Shown: in pieces, positions 1 to 11,869 of the stretch
Position numbering within the stretch: position 1 is the first letter of the stretch
Layout: each line of letters opens with the position of its first letter
Assembly: GCA_031308135.1 (NCBI GenBank)
Contig: JAHLJT010009419.1
Span: 60,248,768-60,312,767, forward strand
Length of the DNA stretch: 64,000 nucleotides
DNA from: Acheta domesticus
Lineage: Eukaryota; Arthropoda; Insecta; Orthoptera; Gryllidae
Direction of reading: 5' to 3'
Made by a program: the position numbers and the translations under genes
The notes under the pieces: generated by a model
Seen by the model: the letters and a program-made list of their open reading frames with translations, nothing else
Told to the model about the DNA's origin: nothing
The model's database searches: none

Positions 1-950
1 CTTTAGTGATCTTAAACGGAAGGCCCAGTCTGTGATTATTAAAGGCACAAAATGTTTCCCTAAAAACAATAAACGGGAAAGAGTTCGCTATCCGTCCTGT
101 AAGACTTTAAGGAAAAAGCATTTCCAAAATGTTTTTTAAATTACACTTAAAAGTCACAATAATTAAATCGAAATCGACAATAAATAAATCGTGGCGGAGA
201 CAAGTTATTGGGTCTCCGTCCCAAATTTCTGCTTCTCATATTTTCAAAATCGTCATATTGCATCTCTTTCTATTCGTAAATGCTTGTTCTTTTAATAGGG
301 AAGTTCAATTCTCTTTTCCACTCCTTACTTGTAAGATATATTTTTTGTAGATTATATTTTGGACAAAAATAATAATTAATAAATAAAAATGCGATCTGCA
401 TCACTTGACCGCCAATTAATCCAGACTCGTAACATCCTATTTACGAAAAAATAGTTGCTGGATCGTTTCGTTGTAGTTTAGTTTTATTTTTATCTGTGAT
501 TAATTCTTCGTCTACGGGAAAAATAACACAGGGATCCCCAGCCTAAACTTCAGACTTCAAAAAGTTTCAAAACACTTTAAAGAATACTCCCTCTCATATA
601 CTACACTCCTCTATTCAGTGTAGATATATTTCACGGATAGAGTACTTGTGGTCTCTCTCGTAGTTTTGCACCACACTACCCAACAAATTTATTCACGTGT
701 GTTCCTTCTTCACGTGTGTTTCTACGCCAATATATTTTTCTTAATTTTTTAATTACATATGAAAGTTAATTAAATGGAATGGAAATGTACATTTCGAATT
801 CTTATTGGAATAGATAATGTAAATAATTTAGAGCAAGAGAAAAAACCTATACAACTTTAGAAAAATGTACAATAGAGAGTTTTAATTGTACTTACAAGAG
901 CTGAGTCAATATGGAAACGATAACAGTATTGAATTTGAACATAATATTTA
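1..950. other. AT-rich stretch, no gene seen
   Basis: No coding frame, repeat family or RNA gene is supported here. The only pattern noted is a pair of identical 12-mers, TTCACGTGTGTT, at 692-703 and 709-720. Each contains a CACGTG E-box, and they sit 17 bp apart. Confidence 0.5.
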
Positions 951-2275
951 ACTAGTTATGCTACAGAATGGCACAGACATTCCCGTATTAGTTTTCTATT
1001 TCCTTGGGTCTGGGCTAGCTATTCGGAATTGTCACATACTCGTGCCAGCTACCATCTGTCTCCATCCAAAGTATTTTTTTAAATTTCTTAATTTTTCGAT
1101 TTCCTAATGTTAGAACGGAAATATTAATTTTATACTATTACAGAACAGTAAAACCTCATCCCCAATGGCAATATTCATGGAAAAATTTGGAGCCGTTTTT
1201 AAGAAAATGGCGTTTAAACACTACTAAATATGCAAAATTTGAAGCTCTTTTTTTTTACAGAAAGTTTTTGAGTTTTCGAAAAACTTCATTTAAAGTCATT
1301 TGAAGCACTTTAACTTACAAATACAATAGTGTTTACAAACTGTTGGTTATGTGCATATTAAAGGTGTTAATGATATTTTAAAAAATTACATGTATGTAAT
1401 TTTTGCAAAAACAAAAAAATGTACGTCACATTAAAGAGTGTAATTTGAACTACCCATTAGAAAAGTTTGAAGAAACAATTTGGAGCCATTTTTGAGAAAA
1501 TGGCGTTTGAGCATTTCTGGAAATGAGGAAATTTGTGTCAGTTTTCACAGAAAACAGTCGATTTCTAGAGAAATGTTACTTGGCGTTATTTAAAGCATTT
1601 AAACCGATATTTCAAAAAATATGAGCCGTTTTTCAGAAAATGTTTTTGTTATTTTTTTAAAATTGCAAATATTTCGCGCAATATTGCCTGAAAAGTAGTA
1701 AAAGTTTCAAAAAGTACATAACCTTATTGAAAGAACCCACTTTGGTGAACTAATTTCATTTGGAGGAAAAATCTCTATGTTCAATTTTGTAGTTATAGAA
1801 AGGCGCAGAACCAAATTCAAAATTTTGCAATTTTTGAAAATTCAGAGTTAACCGTGAAACTCGGACCTATGCCACCTTTACAAGTGCATTTTACTTTATT
1901 CTTACAATTAATTTAAAGAAAAAATTTGGAGCTTTTTTTGAAAAAATTTTGAAAATGTCTGAGGGGCTTCGTGTAAAGTACCTTCAAATTTTGAAGAATG
2001 TTTTTCGAAATGGAGTGGAACCAGATCGACCAGGGAATATTCATTTTGAAAGAAATCGTACTGATGGTTTAGGCGCTAGTGTTGTTTACAGACTGACAGA
2101 TGGACGGACAGACGGACGGACGAACGAACGTTTTGAAAAGACCCACTTTTTCCGTATCAGGGGACCCCAAAACGTGTATTTCCGTTGAAATCTCGAAATC
2201 GATTTTTCGCAGCATTACATAACTTTCCCAACACTACGTATATTACTGCGTATATACGTACGTATACGGGAAAGT
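951..2275 (-). mobile_element. Family H element, copy H1 (DINE-1/Helentron-like, non-autonomous)
   Basis: Read on the minus strand, the copy starts at 2275 with ACTTTCCC, which pairs with GGGAAAGT about 45 bases further in (plus-strand AACTTTCCCA at 2221-2230) to form an end hairpin. A short GTCY tract follows (plus-strand gacggacggacgaacg near 2103-2125). Diverged internal repeats come next, marked by a GGAGCC-like core near 1191, 1484, 1623 and 1931; the short spacing between the second and third suggests a deletion of about 160 bp. An inverted end motif and a small hairpin lie next to the CTAGT terminus at 951-955. Flanking bases are T at both ends in element orientation. No transposase is encoded. 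A 79-aa open frame over the microsatellite is not preserved in other copies. Assignment to the Helentron-associated class is inferred from architecture. Confidence 0.75.
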
Positions 2276-2860
2276 AAAAAACGAAATAAATTTATCAAAG
2301 TAAATGATTTTTTAATTTGTTAGATATATTCAATACTATCGTAATAATTATGTATCGTAATTATAGCGTAATAAAGTCACAATGGTAAGACAAATACGCA
2401 GCATACATAGGCAAAATAATAAGTGAAATTCAACTCACCAGAAGGTCGCGAATATGCTCTAATAAGGAAAATTAACAGTACATTATCTGGCAGAGGGAAA
2501 AAACAAATATATTCGATTTTTCTGCCTAACTAATCCGATCGGTGAGTAGATTACTGCTGCAAGGAGAGGATAAAATTGTCGCATTAACAGAAATGAGCAA
2601 GTACATTGTGAGAATAGCAGGGAGTATTAAAGAAAACGGGCAGAGTTCAGTTTGCATTCCGAGGCAAAGATGGAAAAAGAACTTCAATAAATAAAAATAT
2701 TGAAGTTGTTAGTGAAAGAACAAGCTCTTGGCTTACTTTCAGAGGAGATGACGGTGATTTAATATAAACACAATGAGCAGGCAGTCGCGTGGCAATGAGC
2801 ATTGGCGCAAGAGACGACGGTCAAAGCGGTGATATTCCTTGAAATGCAATTGTAGTCTCT
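2276..2860. other. AT-rich stretch, nothing supported
   Basis: Between family H copy H1 and the pyrimidine-rich block I see no repeat family member, no convincing open frame and no RNA gene. Confidence 0.5.
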
Positions 2861-2874
2861 CGAGTGTCCGCTTT

Positions 2875-3830
2875 GGCAAGAAGCCTCCTGGCTCCCCTTT
2901 CACTCTCCCCCCACATCCACCCTCCACGCACCTTCCTCTCTGTTCACACTTTCCTCTCTACTCGCCATCTTGGCCCCGCCAACCCTCTACTTTCCCCTCC
3001 ACCCTGCTCCTCATCGTCTCCCGCCCATGCCCTCCTTCTCGCCCATCCTCCTCCTCCCTCTCCCCCCTCGGCACGTATCCCTTCCTCCACCCTCCCATCT
3101 TCCTACCCGCTGATTCCCTCCTGCCAGTTCCTCCCATCCTCTCCTCCCACCTCTTCTCCCAACCCACCTTCTCCTTCCAGACCGCCTCTTCATTCCGCCC
3201 ACCTCACCACATTCCGCACCAACCCCACTTCCACGATCTTCTTTTTCTAGCTGCTCATCCCCCCTTCTATCCTCAGCCCTTCCTCCCCATTCATCCCTCC
3301 ATCCCCACATATTTCCTTTTCCACCACCCGTCTTCCTCTTCCTCCTCAAACGTCCCCTCCTTCTCTCACACACTTTCCTCTCCTCCTCTCTACCCATCCC
3401 CTGGCACGTCTCTTCTGGTCTCTGCCCATATCTTCCTTCCCACTCATTCCCTCCTGCTCGTTCATCCCACCTCTCCGCAATTTCTCCTTTCCTCTTTGCC
3501 CATCCCCATCATTCTCTCCATCCCATCCTCTCTCCCGCTCACCCCTTCCTTTCCACCTTTGTCTAGTCGTGTCTCCCCACTCACCCTCTCCTTCCCCCTC
3601 ATACCCTCCTCTCGTTCTCCCGCAAACCCTCACTCGCCCCTACGCTACTCCGTATCCTTCCATCCCCTTCTCGCCAGTCCGCTCGTCCTGCCCATTACCT
3701 TATTGCCCATCCCACCTTCCGTCCATCACAGACTTCTCCATTATCCACTCCTCACACCTCCATGGTCCATCGCGTCCCCTTTCCTAACCCCTCCGTGTCC
3801 TCTTTCGCTCCTCGTCCTCACTGTCGCCAC
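2875..3830. repeat. Long pyrimidine-rich (C/T) low-complexity block
   Basis: For nearly 950 bases the plus strand is dominated by C and T, with irregular CTCC, TCCC and CATCC runs. This creates several overlapping open frames on both strands, the longest 381 codons (2839-3984). The predicted product is almost entirely Pro, Ser, Leu and His without any domain, and frames on the opposite strand give an Arg/Gly/Glu-rich mirror image. That is the signature of biased composition, not of a gene. No exact repeat unit is visible, so it is better described as a degenerate polypyrimidine tract than as a microsatellite. Confidence 0.75.
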
Positions 3831-3839
3831 CCGCCTGAC

Positions 3840-4030
3840 GTCTTTATGCGGAAGCGGGCGCCCCGGGGAGGGCTGGCGGCGGCCAGAGAAGCCGCGCCAA
3901 AAATTGCACTGCGGAGATAAAACAAAAGAAGTGGGGATAAGCCGCGGCGCGGAGACAGCCCTTTTTTGTTTACACTGCATTTAATTTTGCGAGGCGACGT
4001 AATGCATGGAGCCATTTCGCGCTTTCTCGC
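3840..4030. promoter_or_regulatory. Candidate cis-regulatory segment (GC-rich core plus forkhead, GATA and homeodomain-like words)
   Basis: This segment changes abruptly from the pyrimidine block to balanced complex sequence. It has a CpG-rich core (about 3845-3900), two GGATAAG/GAGATAA words, TTGTTTAC at 3966-3973 (forkhead type), TTTAATTTT and TAATGCAT. The motif density is seen in the sequence. That it is an enhancer or conserved noncoding element is only inference, and it could equally be a CpG-rich promoter remnant. Confidence 0.2.
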
Positions 4031-6040
4031 GTATGAAACGTCGTGTGACAGGTCCTTTGCATCATGTGGACTTTGTTTCTTTTAGGAAAGTAACTCGTGA
4101 AAGATGAGCTGTGGGCAAAAAATAAAGGTGGATCGTTTGTGACGAATGATAGGAGCATTTCAAATAGATGAAATTGTGCGAATGAAAACTTTGTTACAGT
4201 AAAGTTTATTACAATAATCGTTGTTTAGTTCAAATACAGGTTAAGTACATTTTCAACTTTCTGCTTATAAAACTACAGTTTAGATTCGAGCTTTCTACTT
4301 CTTATCACACCATTTTCTATTCATTACATATTTGACATAATTACGCCTGTGCTTTTTACGCTTTTGCAAAATTACACCTTTACAAAATACTGTAATGAAA
4401 ATATTCCATTAACCTTATATCCCTTACGTTATCCATCCCTGCCGCTTTCCTCTATCCTTAATTTATTTCATATTTCTTTCCCCTTCCCCATTATCCCATA
4501 GGACGGATTTCATTCTCACTCTAACATCTCTTACTGCTACCTGACTTTTCATTCCCTACTACACCCGTCCATTAATGCACACATGTCTGTTCCTCCCCGT
4601 CACATACCCAACATTCCCTTTCCCCTAGTCCGTCGAGAACTTGCAGTATCTAACCTTCTTCCCTAATGTAAATCACTATTCTTAATCTATTTCCTTTCTT
4701 ATTCCATTTAGATATCTTTGCCTGTACTAGACTCTTATATTTATATATCCCGTTATATCTACAAATTTTTTTAAACGCACCTTCCCCTTGTAACTCCCAA
4801 TCTCTTTCCTTAAAGATTTTCTTTACAAACTAGTCTCCCTCTCTAAGCATTCTGCCTCGTATTCTCTTACTCTAAAGAACTACTCTTCTTCCCACTCCAC
4901 TTTCTATCCTCACTCACTCTTTTTTACTTTCTTCCATCCACATTGTAGGATTACTTTAAATATTGCATGCAAATTATTTATTTGTCCATAAAGAAAGTCC
5001 ATTTTCTAAATTTTCTAAAATTATCAAAACATCCGTTAAGAAGTAGTGAAACAGTTCAATATATTTAAAGAATTAATAATTCAAATAGATACGTAACGTT
5101 GAAATTAAATGTTATTCTACTTATGTGTTAAGCCCTTCTTTGGCAATAGTGTACCTTTCATTAGTTGTAAAGAGTAGTGTCGGATTGCATCTACACAAAA
5201 CTATTCTAAATGGCTAAAGATTCTTGTTCGTAATTCAACTCAATTGCGATAGTGTGTATAGTTCCAAACCCGAAGCTTCGTATCAATAGATTTGTTTTAG
5301 GTTTAGATTTGATACCCGGTACTGGAGGAGTTTCCACTTCAGCTACGTTACTGCGACAGACCATGAGATTGGTCGAGAACTCAAAGGCGCTACTGATTGG
5401 TGCTTCCATGGTTTTCTCCCATAACTGTCATGCGAATGCAGAAACAATGTCATAACCTAGGCATCACGTGCCGCACACGATCCTTCCTTCCCTAAAATAA
5501 CTCCTCACCCTTAAGTCTGGGAGATGGACTGATCTCCTGTTATCTACGGCACTGAGATTCAGACACATTGTTCTAAATTTATCATTAATAATGAAAGAGC
5601 AAACTGTTTCTACAGTTGGCTTCCATGTTTTGCGTTGTGTGTGAGTAGACAATCAAAAATACCGGTCTTCAAAAATCATTAATTTATGAATTATCTATTA
5701 AGTACTTTCAACAATGTATTATATTTTAACCATTACGAAAAATGGAAGTTGTATAATTTTTCTTATTTTATTTTCTAAATATCGACGGCCGCAACTATTG
5801 CAAATTTTCCTCGATTTAAATTATTAGGGATTATTGCACAGCATATCATCAAAGAAAAACTTGTGGCTTATATCGCTTGAAATCGTACGAGTTTTGCACG
5901 ATGTTCGCACAGTGTTCGTCCTAAATCTCTGATAAATGCCGGAGGCAGCACTTAGGTCCATCTCCGTTTTTCGTTTCTAGCTTTGAGGGTGCTGCCGACA
6001 TAGTCCGCTGGACCATCTCAACTATACTAGCCGACAATGT
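4031..6040. other. AT-rich stretch, pyrimidine-biased at 4390-4950
   Basis: About 4390-4950 the plus strand is pyrimidine-biased without a repeat unit. Opposite-strand open frames near 5206-5455 overlap each other completely and show no domain, so neither is supported. No mobile element was recognised. Confidence 0.45.
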
Positions 6041-6049
6041 GATCTGTCT

Positions 6050-6167
6050 GGTTAGGATAATACAGAGTTGGATATGTCTCATCAGGCCACAAGTTACATG
6101 ATACATGAATAACACCGTGCACTTGCCATGTGGTTAGGATAATACAGAGTGGGATATGTCTCATCAT
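6050..6167. repeat. Two-copy tandem duplication, offset 82 bp
   Basis: A segment of about 34 bases beginning GGTTAGGATAATACAGAG occurs at 6050-6084 and again at 6132-6166, with a single clear difference. It is a local duplication. The short open frames that cross it have no support. Confidence 0.7.
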
Positions 6168-6339
6168 TTTATGACTACGATTTTTAAGGGAGACGGCTGT
6201 GGGCGGCGGGCGATTGAAAGTTAGGTTTACACTGTGAGCGTCGGGTAAGCAACAGAAGACGATCAAGGAAAGAGACCAAGTTTGAACGGGCGACGAGCGT
6301 GGGTTTTAGACTTTGGTGAATATCATCAAAAACAATTGC

Positions 6340-6812
6340 AATTGCAGTATTTCTGACCGAGAGATCCTGTGGTTTGAGATCAGACAGTGGCGGACTTCAG
6401 TCACTGTCTGAAGGAGAATTCTAACGGGCGACTGCTCTGATTGGTAGTTTTCTGTGTTTCGGGATAATATCAGATTTGTAATATCAGATTCCGGATAATA
6501 TCAGATTCGTTCTGTAACAAATGGGCCACGGACCGCGCGCGATCTTTTCTTAGTCATCCTTGTCCCCTCTTCCCCCTTCCTACATACATACATACGCACG
6601 CAGCTCATAATTATATTTCCATGTACTACACATCCACACAAGGCAGGAGCTTGTTCCACACACGTTAGAAGCTTAGTGCTTAAGCAGGATGGGACAGCCC
6701 CCGTAGGCGGAGATACCGGAAAACTTGCAAGCTCACGTGTAGGTCGGCGTCGAATTTCTTTTTCCATCAGGGGAGAGACTCCGCGATCTCCCTGAAATAT
6801 CATGCACTGCCT
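6340..6812 (+). mobile_element. tRNA-derived SINE, copy S1 (3' part degraded)
   Basis: The 5' part (about 6355-6405) has a tRNA-like head with a B-box-like word. The body then shares long blocks with copy S4, including TTCTGATTGGTAGTTTTC-type sequence near 6437, AAATGGGCCACGGACCG near 6519, CACGATCTTT-like sequence near 6540, and a block near 6740-6790 with GGTCGGCG followed by GAGAC and CGATCTC. It carries a private tandem duplication of 31 bp (GGATAATATCAGATT at 6462 and 6493) and a short CATA microsatellite near 6585. The (ATCA)n tail seen in other copies is not clear here. The 100-aa open frame on the minus strand is a shadow of the SINE. Confidence 0.65.
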
Positions 6813-6889
6813 TTGCGGGACTAATAATTACCGCAGCTAATGTGCCCGGAAACAAAATTATAATTCAATCATGCGAAAGACGATAGACT

Positions 6890-7620
6890 GTAGAGCACGT
6901 GGCAGAGACCAATCAACAGACGCCCCAAGAGCCGAAGGAGATGCCAGTGAACTTTGGCTGTGAGCTCTGTGCCAAAAGGCGGCAAATTAACGTCAAACGT
7001 AGGGCGTGAATATCGAGGCCCAGAAACAGCCAGTAGATGGGTGTGAGCAATGGGTCGCGGTGATTAGAAATTCAGGATAAGTTCAGCAAATAGAAGCATA
7101 AGTCGAAGAAACGATGATGGGAAGCCGATAGACGCACTAAGAGGCAAAGGAGACGGTAGCGGTCTGCGAACGGCACGGACGATGGCTGATTAGCAAGCGA
7201 CGATGGATGTGAACGTTTGACTACGGAAGCAGACGAGTGGCGGTCCCCAACCGACAGATGGGAGTGAGCTATGAGCGGAGGTGATTAGCAACTCCGGCAG
7301 CGCGTTCGGCACATGGAACCGGCAGGCGAGCAGTCGGTGACAGGGGCTGCCGACAGACGCACAGGCCAGGCGACGGGGGTGAGGTGCGGGCGGCCGGTGA
7401 TTAGCTACCAACGAAGAGCGCGGACGCTCGAGTGTATAAGCGGTAGACGAGTGGCGGAGCGCAACCGACGGATGGGAGTGAGCTATGGTCGGGGACGATT
7501 AACGGGAGCTCGGCGAGTGAAAGCGGAAGACGAGCAGATGGTGAGCCGGCGGGCGTGCGGGCGTGGAGTGGGGATGGGGGCGTGCAATGCGAGCGGGACC
7601 GCGCGCGTCCGACCGGCCGA
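6890..7620. repeat. Degenerate GC-rich tandem repeat, unit about 95-126 bp
   Basis: The word TGATTAG or CGATTA recurs at 7061, 7187, 7282, 7398 and 7496, alternating long and short spacing (126, 95, 116, 98), so a higher-order period near 218 bp is suggested. The best pair is about 7227-7290 versus 7445-7505, sharing AGACGAGTGGCGG, CAACCGAC and GATGGGAGTGAGCTATG. GCCGATAGACGC-like words open several units. The open frames here (7313-7627, 7401-7790 and others) overlap on both strands and are composition effects. Confidence 0.6.
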
Positions 7621-8132
7621 TCAATGAGAGACGGCGTGGCAGCAGGGGCGGGGGCGGGGCGGCGGGCGACCCAATCAGCGCGAGGTGTAAACTCCCGGAA
7701 TCCCGCGCTCATTAACCGCTCGACGTCATCCTGCGGACGCGACCTCGTGCAATGGATGGATGCGGATGCGGTGCGAGGCGCATTTCGCAAGTTACTGAAT
7801 TAGACGTTATTACGAGATGGAAGAGTTACTAGCTCAACCCTTGCGATTGCATTGTCCAAAAGGACGAACTGTGGAAAAGTACAACATATGCATTGCACGG
7901 AAAATGGAACCCCCTCCAAAATGTTGTTTCATGTCGTTCATTACTTCATCTCTAGGACTAATGAAATAAGAGAAGTTTACAAGTTATGGAACAATGCATT
8001 CTGAAAACATAATTGAAATGTTTTATATTTACCAAGATCTGGACACCTACGTAGTATGCTGTAGCAGGAAATTTTCACATCCATCTTAACTTCAAAATAC
8101 GTCTCATATTATAATAAGCATGTTTGATTTTT
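7621..8132. other. CpG-rich end of the minisatellite, then AT-rich DNA
   Basis: Up to about 7800 the sequence stays CpG-rich. After 7805 it is ordinary AT-rich sequence without supported features. Confidence 0.45.
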
Positions 8133-9776
8133 ACTTGCCCGTATACGTACGTATACACGGACTGATATACGTAATATAGGGAAAGTTATGTAATGCTGCG
8201 CGAAAAAATGGCCAATTTTCGGCGGAAAAAAATTCATTGCCAGGCCGTGATAACGAAAATGTGGATAAAACCAGTTGCTGAATTAAGAAAAAAATCCCCT
8301 AACACGTGGTGTAGCCATAAACCCTCTTTTCTGGGTACTTGATATCGAAAAAAACAATTGAAAGGAAAACGTCCGTCCGTCCGTCCGTCCGTCCGTCCGT
8401 CCGTCCGTCCGTCCTTCGGTCTGTGAACATTGCTAGCGCCTAAACCATACATACGATTTCTTCCAAAATGGATATTCCCTAGTGGATCTGATTCTACTCA
8501 AAGCTTTGAGATTTTGAAAAAGATTCATCAAAATTTGGGGGTACTTTATATGAAGCCTCCCGGGGATTTTCAAAATTTTCTCAAAAATGGCTCCAATTTT
8601 TTTCTTTAAATTTCTTGTATGAATAGAGTAAAATACACTTATTAACATGGCATAGGTCCGATTTTCACGGAGTACTCCGAATTTTCGAAACTTGTGAAAG
8701 TTTGAATTTTTTTCGGCATCTTTCTCCAATTCAAAATTAAAGATAGAGATTTTTCCTTCAAACAAAATGTGTTCTCCAAAGTGAGTTCTTTGTTGAAGGT
8801 CATGTACATTGTTTTGAAAATTTTAGTAGCTTTAGCGCAATATTGCGTGCAATATATGCAATTTTTAAAAAATTACAAAAACTAGATTTTCTCAAAAACG
8901 GCTCCAAATTTTTCTTTAAACTTTTGGTAGGGATAGTGCTAAATGTACCCTATGAGATGACATAAACGCCATATTGCTGTATTCTTTTGTTTTTAAAATT
9001 GCAAAAATATAATTTTTTGACTTGTCTCTCACGTCGTTAATATCTACAATAGCGGCGATTTTTTTACATTACTATATTTATGAGTAGATGTTCTTTAAAT
9101 AATGTCAAGTAAAGTTTGTCGAAAACAACCGTTTTATGTGAAAACTAGCTAAAATTTCCGTATTTTCAGAAACGCTCAAACGCCATTTTCTCATAAATGG
9201 CTAAAAACATGTCTTCAAACTTTTCGATCGGATAGTGCTAATGGCACTCTTTAATATGACGTGAAGTTTATTTTGAGGATTTTTTTTTGTTTTTTCAAAA
9301 GTTACACAAATGTATTTTTTTAAAGGATTTCTCACATCTTTAATATTCACATTACCAGCAATTTATAAAGATTTATTATAATTGTGAGTGTAAGTGCTTC
9401 AAATAACTTCAAATAAAGTATTTTGAAAACTCAAATATTTTCTGTGTAAATGAGCTTCAAATTTCGCATTTTTAGTAGCGCTAAAACGCAATTTTCTTTA
9501 AAACGGCACATAATTTTTAAAAGAAAATAGCCTTTAAGGGCTAGGTTTTTGTGTTCTTTAATATTCTAAAATTAATATTATTAATATTTTCGTTCTACCA
9601 ATAGGAAACCGTAAAATTAAGAACATGTACTTTTGGCGTACAAAAAATGTACTTTTGGCGTTGATAGATGACAGCTGGCAAGAACGAGCATGTGGCAATT
9701 CCGAATAGCTAGCGAAGACCCAAGGAAATAGAAAATTAATACGGGAAAGTCTGTGCCATTCTGTAGCACCACTAGT
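8133..9776 (+). mobile_element. Family H element, copy H2 (longest copy)
   Basis: The copy starts after TTT at 8133 with ACTTGCCCGTATACG, the mutated end motif, pairing with GGGAAAGT at about 8180-8187. A pure (GTCC)11 array occupies 8371-8414. Four diverged internal repeats follow, marked by GGCTCC or GGCTAA-like cores at about 8589, 8900, 9199 and 9505, that is a period near 305 bp. The inverted end motif ATACGGGAAAGT lies near 9739-9750, followed by a small hairpin (TGGCAC/GTGCTA type) and CACTAGT ending at 9776 before T. No intact open frame was found. This is the best copy for studying the internal repeats. Confidence 0.8.
8371..8414 (+). repeat. (GTCC)11 microsatellite inside family H copy H2
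   Basis: Eleven perfect GTCC units lie exactly where other copies carry only two to four GTCC or GTCT units. The array therefore expanded from the GTCY core of the element. DINE-1-type elements are known to carry a GTCY microsatellite at the equivalent place. Confidence 0.95.
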
Positions 9777-10631
9777 TTCTGAATGTAGACATTGAAATCA
9801 ATCCTATCTCTCTCATTGCTTTTAATATTATATTTTAAGAAAAATACTGTTTTCTCCTTATTATTTATATCTTTATTTAATTTTAAATTTCTAGTTCAGA
9901 TTTCATAATAGACAACAATACTTACTCATCTCAGGGCCGGAATAATAATATATTTGAATTGGGAGCCTGAAAATCAATGCTAATATGAGGACACGGCTGG
10001 TAATAATTTTTAATAATTTTAGGAAAAACTGGTTTTGGTGTTTGTTTTCTTAACATATAAACATACTACAAATAACAACAAAATATTATCAAAACGATGA
10101 ATTTATTACAAAATTGCAAAACTAGTTACATAGGTTACACAGATTGGCCTTGAACATTCCAAAACAATATAAGATAGATCTTTTCTTTTACGTTAAAATA
10201 AATAATGTCTGGAAAAAAATTAATGTACGGCATGTTGAAATCAATTTTTTTTCACTTTCTCATTTCAAAAGTGTTAATGAAGGCTTTCTCTGTGTTTTCC
10301 ATTCTTGAATATTATTAGGAATAGTATAAATGAGAAAGAAGAAACAGAAGCAGTACAGCCACAAAACTAACTATTCTTAAGCAAGTTTTTATCATTTATC
10401 AAAACGAGGGATTTGTAGGAACATTGCAGTTCATCTTGTCTGCATCTGGAGCATGTCTGCCGCAGTAGTACCTCAATATGTATAGAACGTTGACGAGGTT
10501 GCAGATGTGCGCGTATTATGCAAATGAATAAGAATTCGAGTGGCAACTCCGTTTGCAAACGACAGTCACATAAACATTAGGGTTCAACGAATCGCTATTG
10601 AAAGGAGAAAACTGATAAGTCAAAGAAATAA
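9777..10631. other. AT-rich stretch between two family H copies
   Basis: No supported gene or recognised repeat. A 63-aa open frame on the minus strand at 10367-10558 has no domain and no splice context. Confidence 0.5.
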
Positions 10632-11669
10632 ACTAGTGGCGCTACAGAATTGAAACAACTTTCTCACCCTAGTTAGTTTTCTAATCTCTTTAGTCTAGGT
10701 TAGATTTCTGTATTGCTCTTCTTCCCAGCTTCTACCGATAGACGCCTAAAAGAAATTTTTTTCACATTTACTCAATTTTTCGTCTCTCTAATAGTAGAAT
10801 GCATATAGCTAAAATGTTATAGAAAAGTAAAATATGGTTCTCAATAAAAATGTATTTTCAGCGTTTCTAAAAATGTGGAATTGCGAGCTAATTTTCACAT
10901 AGAATTTTGACTGTTATTCGAGATGCCAGTTAGGTAAATATTAACTACATTCCAGATATTTAAAAAATACGTTTGTTAATTGTTTGAAATATCAAAAGAA
11001 TGCAAGAAAATGGCGCTTATGATATGTAATTCAGCGCATCTAGCACTAATTCAAAAAGTTTAAAGAAAAAAAATTGAAGTTCTGTATAGCATATCTTTTT
11101 TTAAATCCCCTTTCTTCCACGAAAACTCTGAGAAAACGACTTACATTTTGAAAAAAAAGTGCTGATCTCTTTAAAGACCTAATTTTGAAGAACAGATTTT
11201 ATTCATAATCAAAATCACTGTCTTCAATATTGTAGGAAGTTATAGAAAAAAATTACTATTGCAATTATAGAAAATGGATATAATTCAACGAAAATTGGAC
11301 CTGTGCAATTGGAAAATGTCGTTAAGGATTCTTGTAAAAAGTAAAATATCCTCTTTAATTTCGAAGGTTCAGATTATCAGTTAGATTGATCAGGGAATAT
11401 GGTTGTAGTTTAGTCGCGAACGTTGTTGAGCGGTAGACGGATGGAGAGAGATATTTTGCCGTCAAACAGTTTTTCTGTATCAAGGTCGCACAAAATATGG
11501 ATTCTGACTACACATCGTGTTTTAGAGGGAGTCATTTACTGGACAAGAATGATCCCTTTTTTTCGCTGTCGGAAGCATTCAGTAGGATTTTCAGCCCCAA
11601 AATCGCGTTTTTTCTGCAGAATTACATAACATTCTTTATTTATACTGCGTATGAATTATGCGAAAAAGT
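10632..11669 (-). mobile_element. Family H element, diverged copy H3
   Basis: On the plus strand the copy begins ACTAGTGGCGCTACAGAAT at 10632 (the 3' terminus of the minus-strand element). It retains the internal core words, then a decayed microsatellite region (agacggatgg near 11433), the conserved GCAGAATTACATAAC word near 11616, and the end at 11669 (AAAAAGT before AAC). It is shorter and more diverged than H1, H2 and H7. The short plus-strand open frames at 11423-11715 are only segments of it. Confidence 0.6.
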
Positions 11670-11774
11670 AACTATTAATGTTAAAACAACATATACTTTT
11701 CCCCTTATTTATTAAAGTAATTTACTACGTATAGAAGCAAGAAAAATCCTTTTTTACGATATCAGCTAGCTACA

Positions 11775-11869
11775 AAATGAGTTTTTCTGTAGAACAAATA
11801 CACTTGTCACGACAGCATTACAAAATTCTCTATATACAAAGTAATATATTACTCCGTATACAAGAAAGT
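11775..11869 (-). mobile_element. Family H 5'-end fragment beside H3
   Basis: A second copy of the hairpin end lies 200 bp from H3: GCATTACAAAATTCTC near 11812, then CCGTATACAAGAAAGT ending at 11869 before AAA. It could be a separate truncated insertion or a duplicated end of H3. Confidence 0.45.

Noticed and set aside
1949..2188. 79-codon frame over the GTCY tract as a possible peptide of family H
   Set aside because: The corresponding segments of H2, H7 and H8 are in different frames or interrupted, so no coding constraint is visible.
2839..3984. 381-codon open frame, the longest in the window
   Set aside because: It lies in a C/T-only-like tract. The product is Pro/Ser/Leu/His low complexity, with parallel open frames on both strands and no domain or splice structure.
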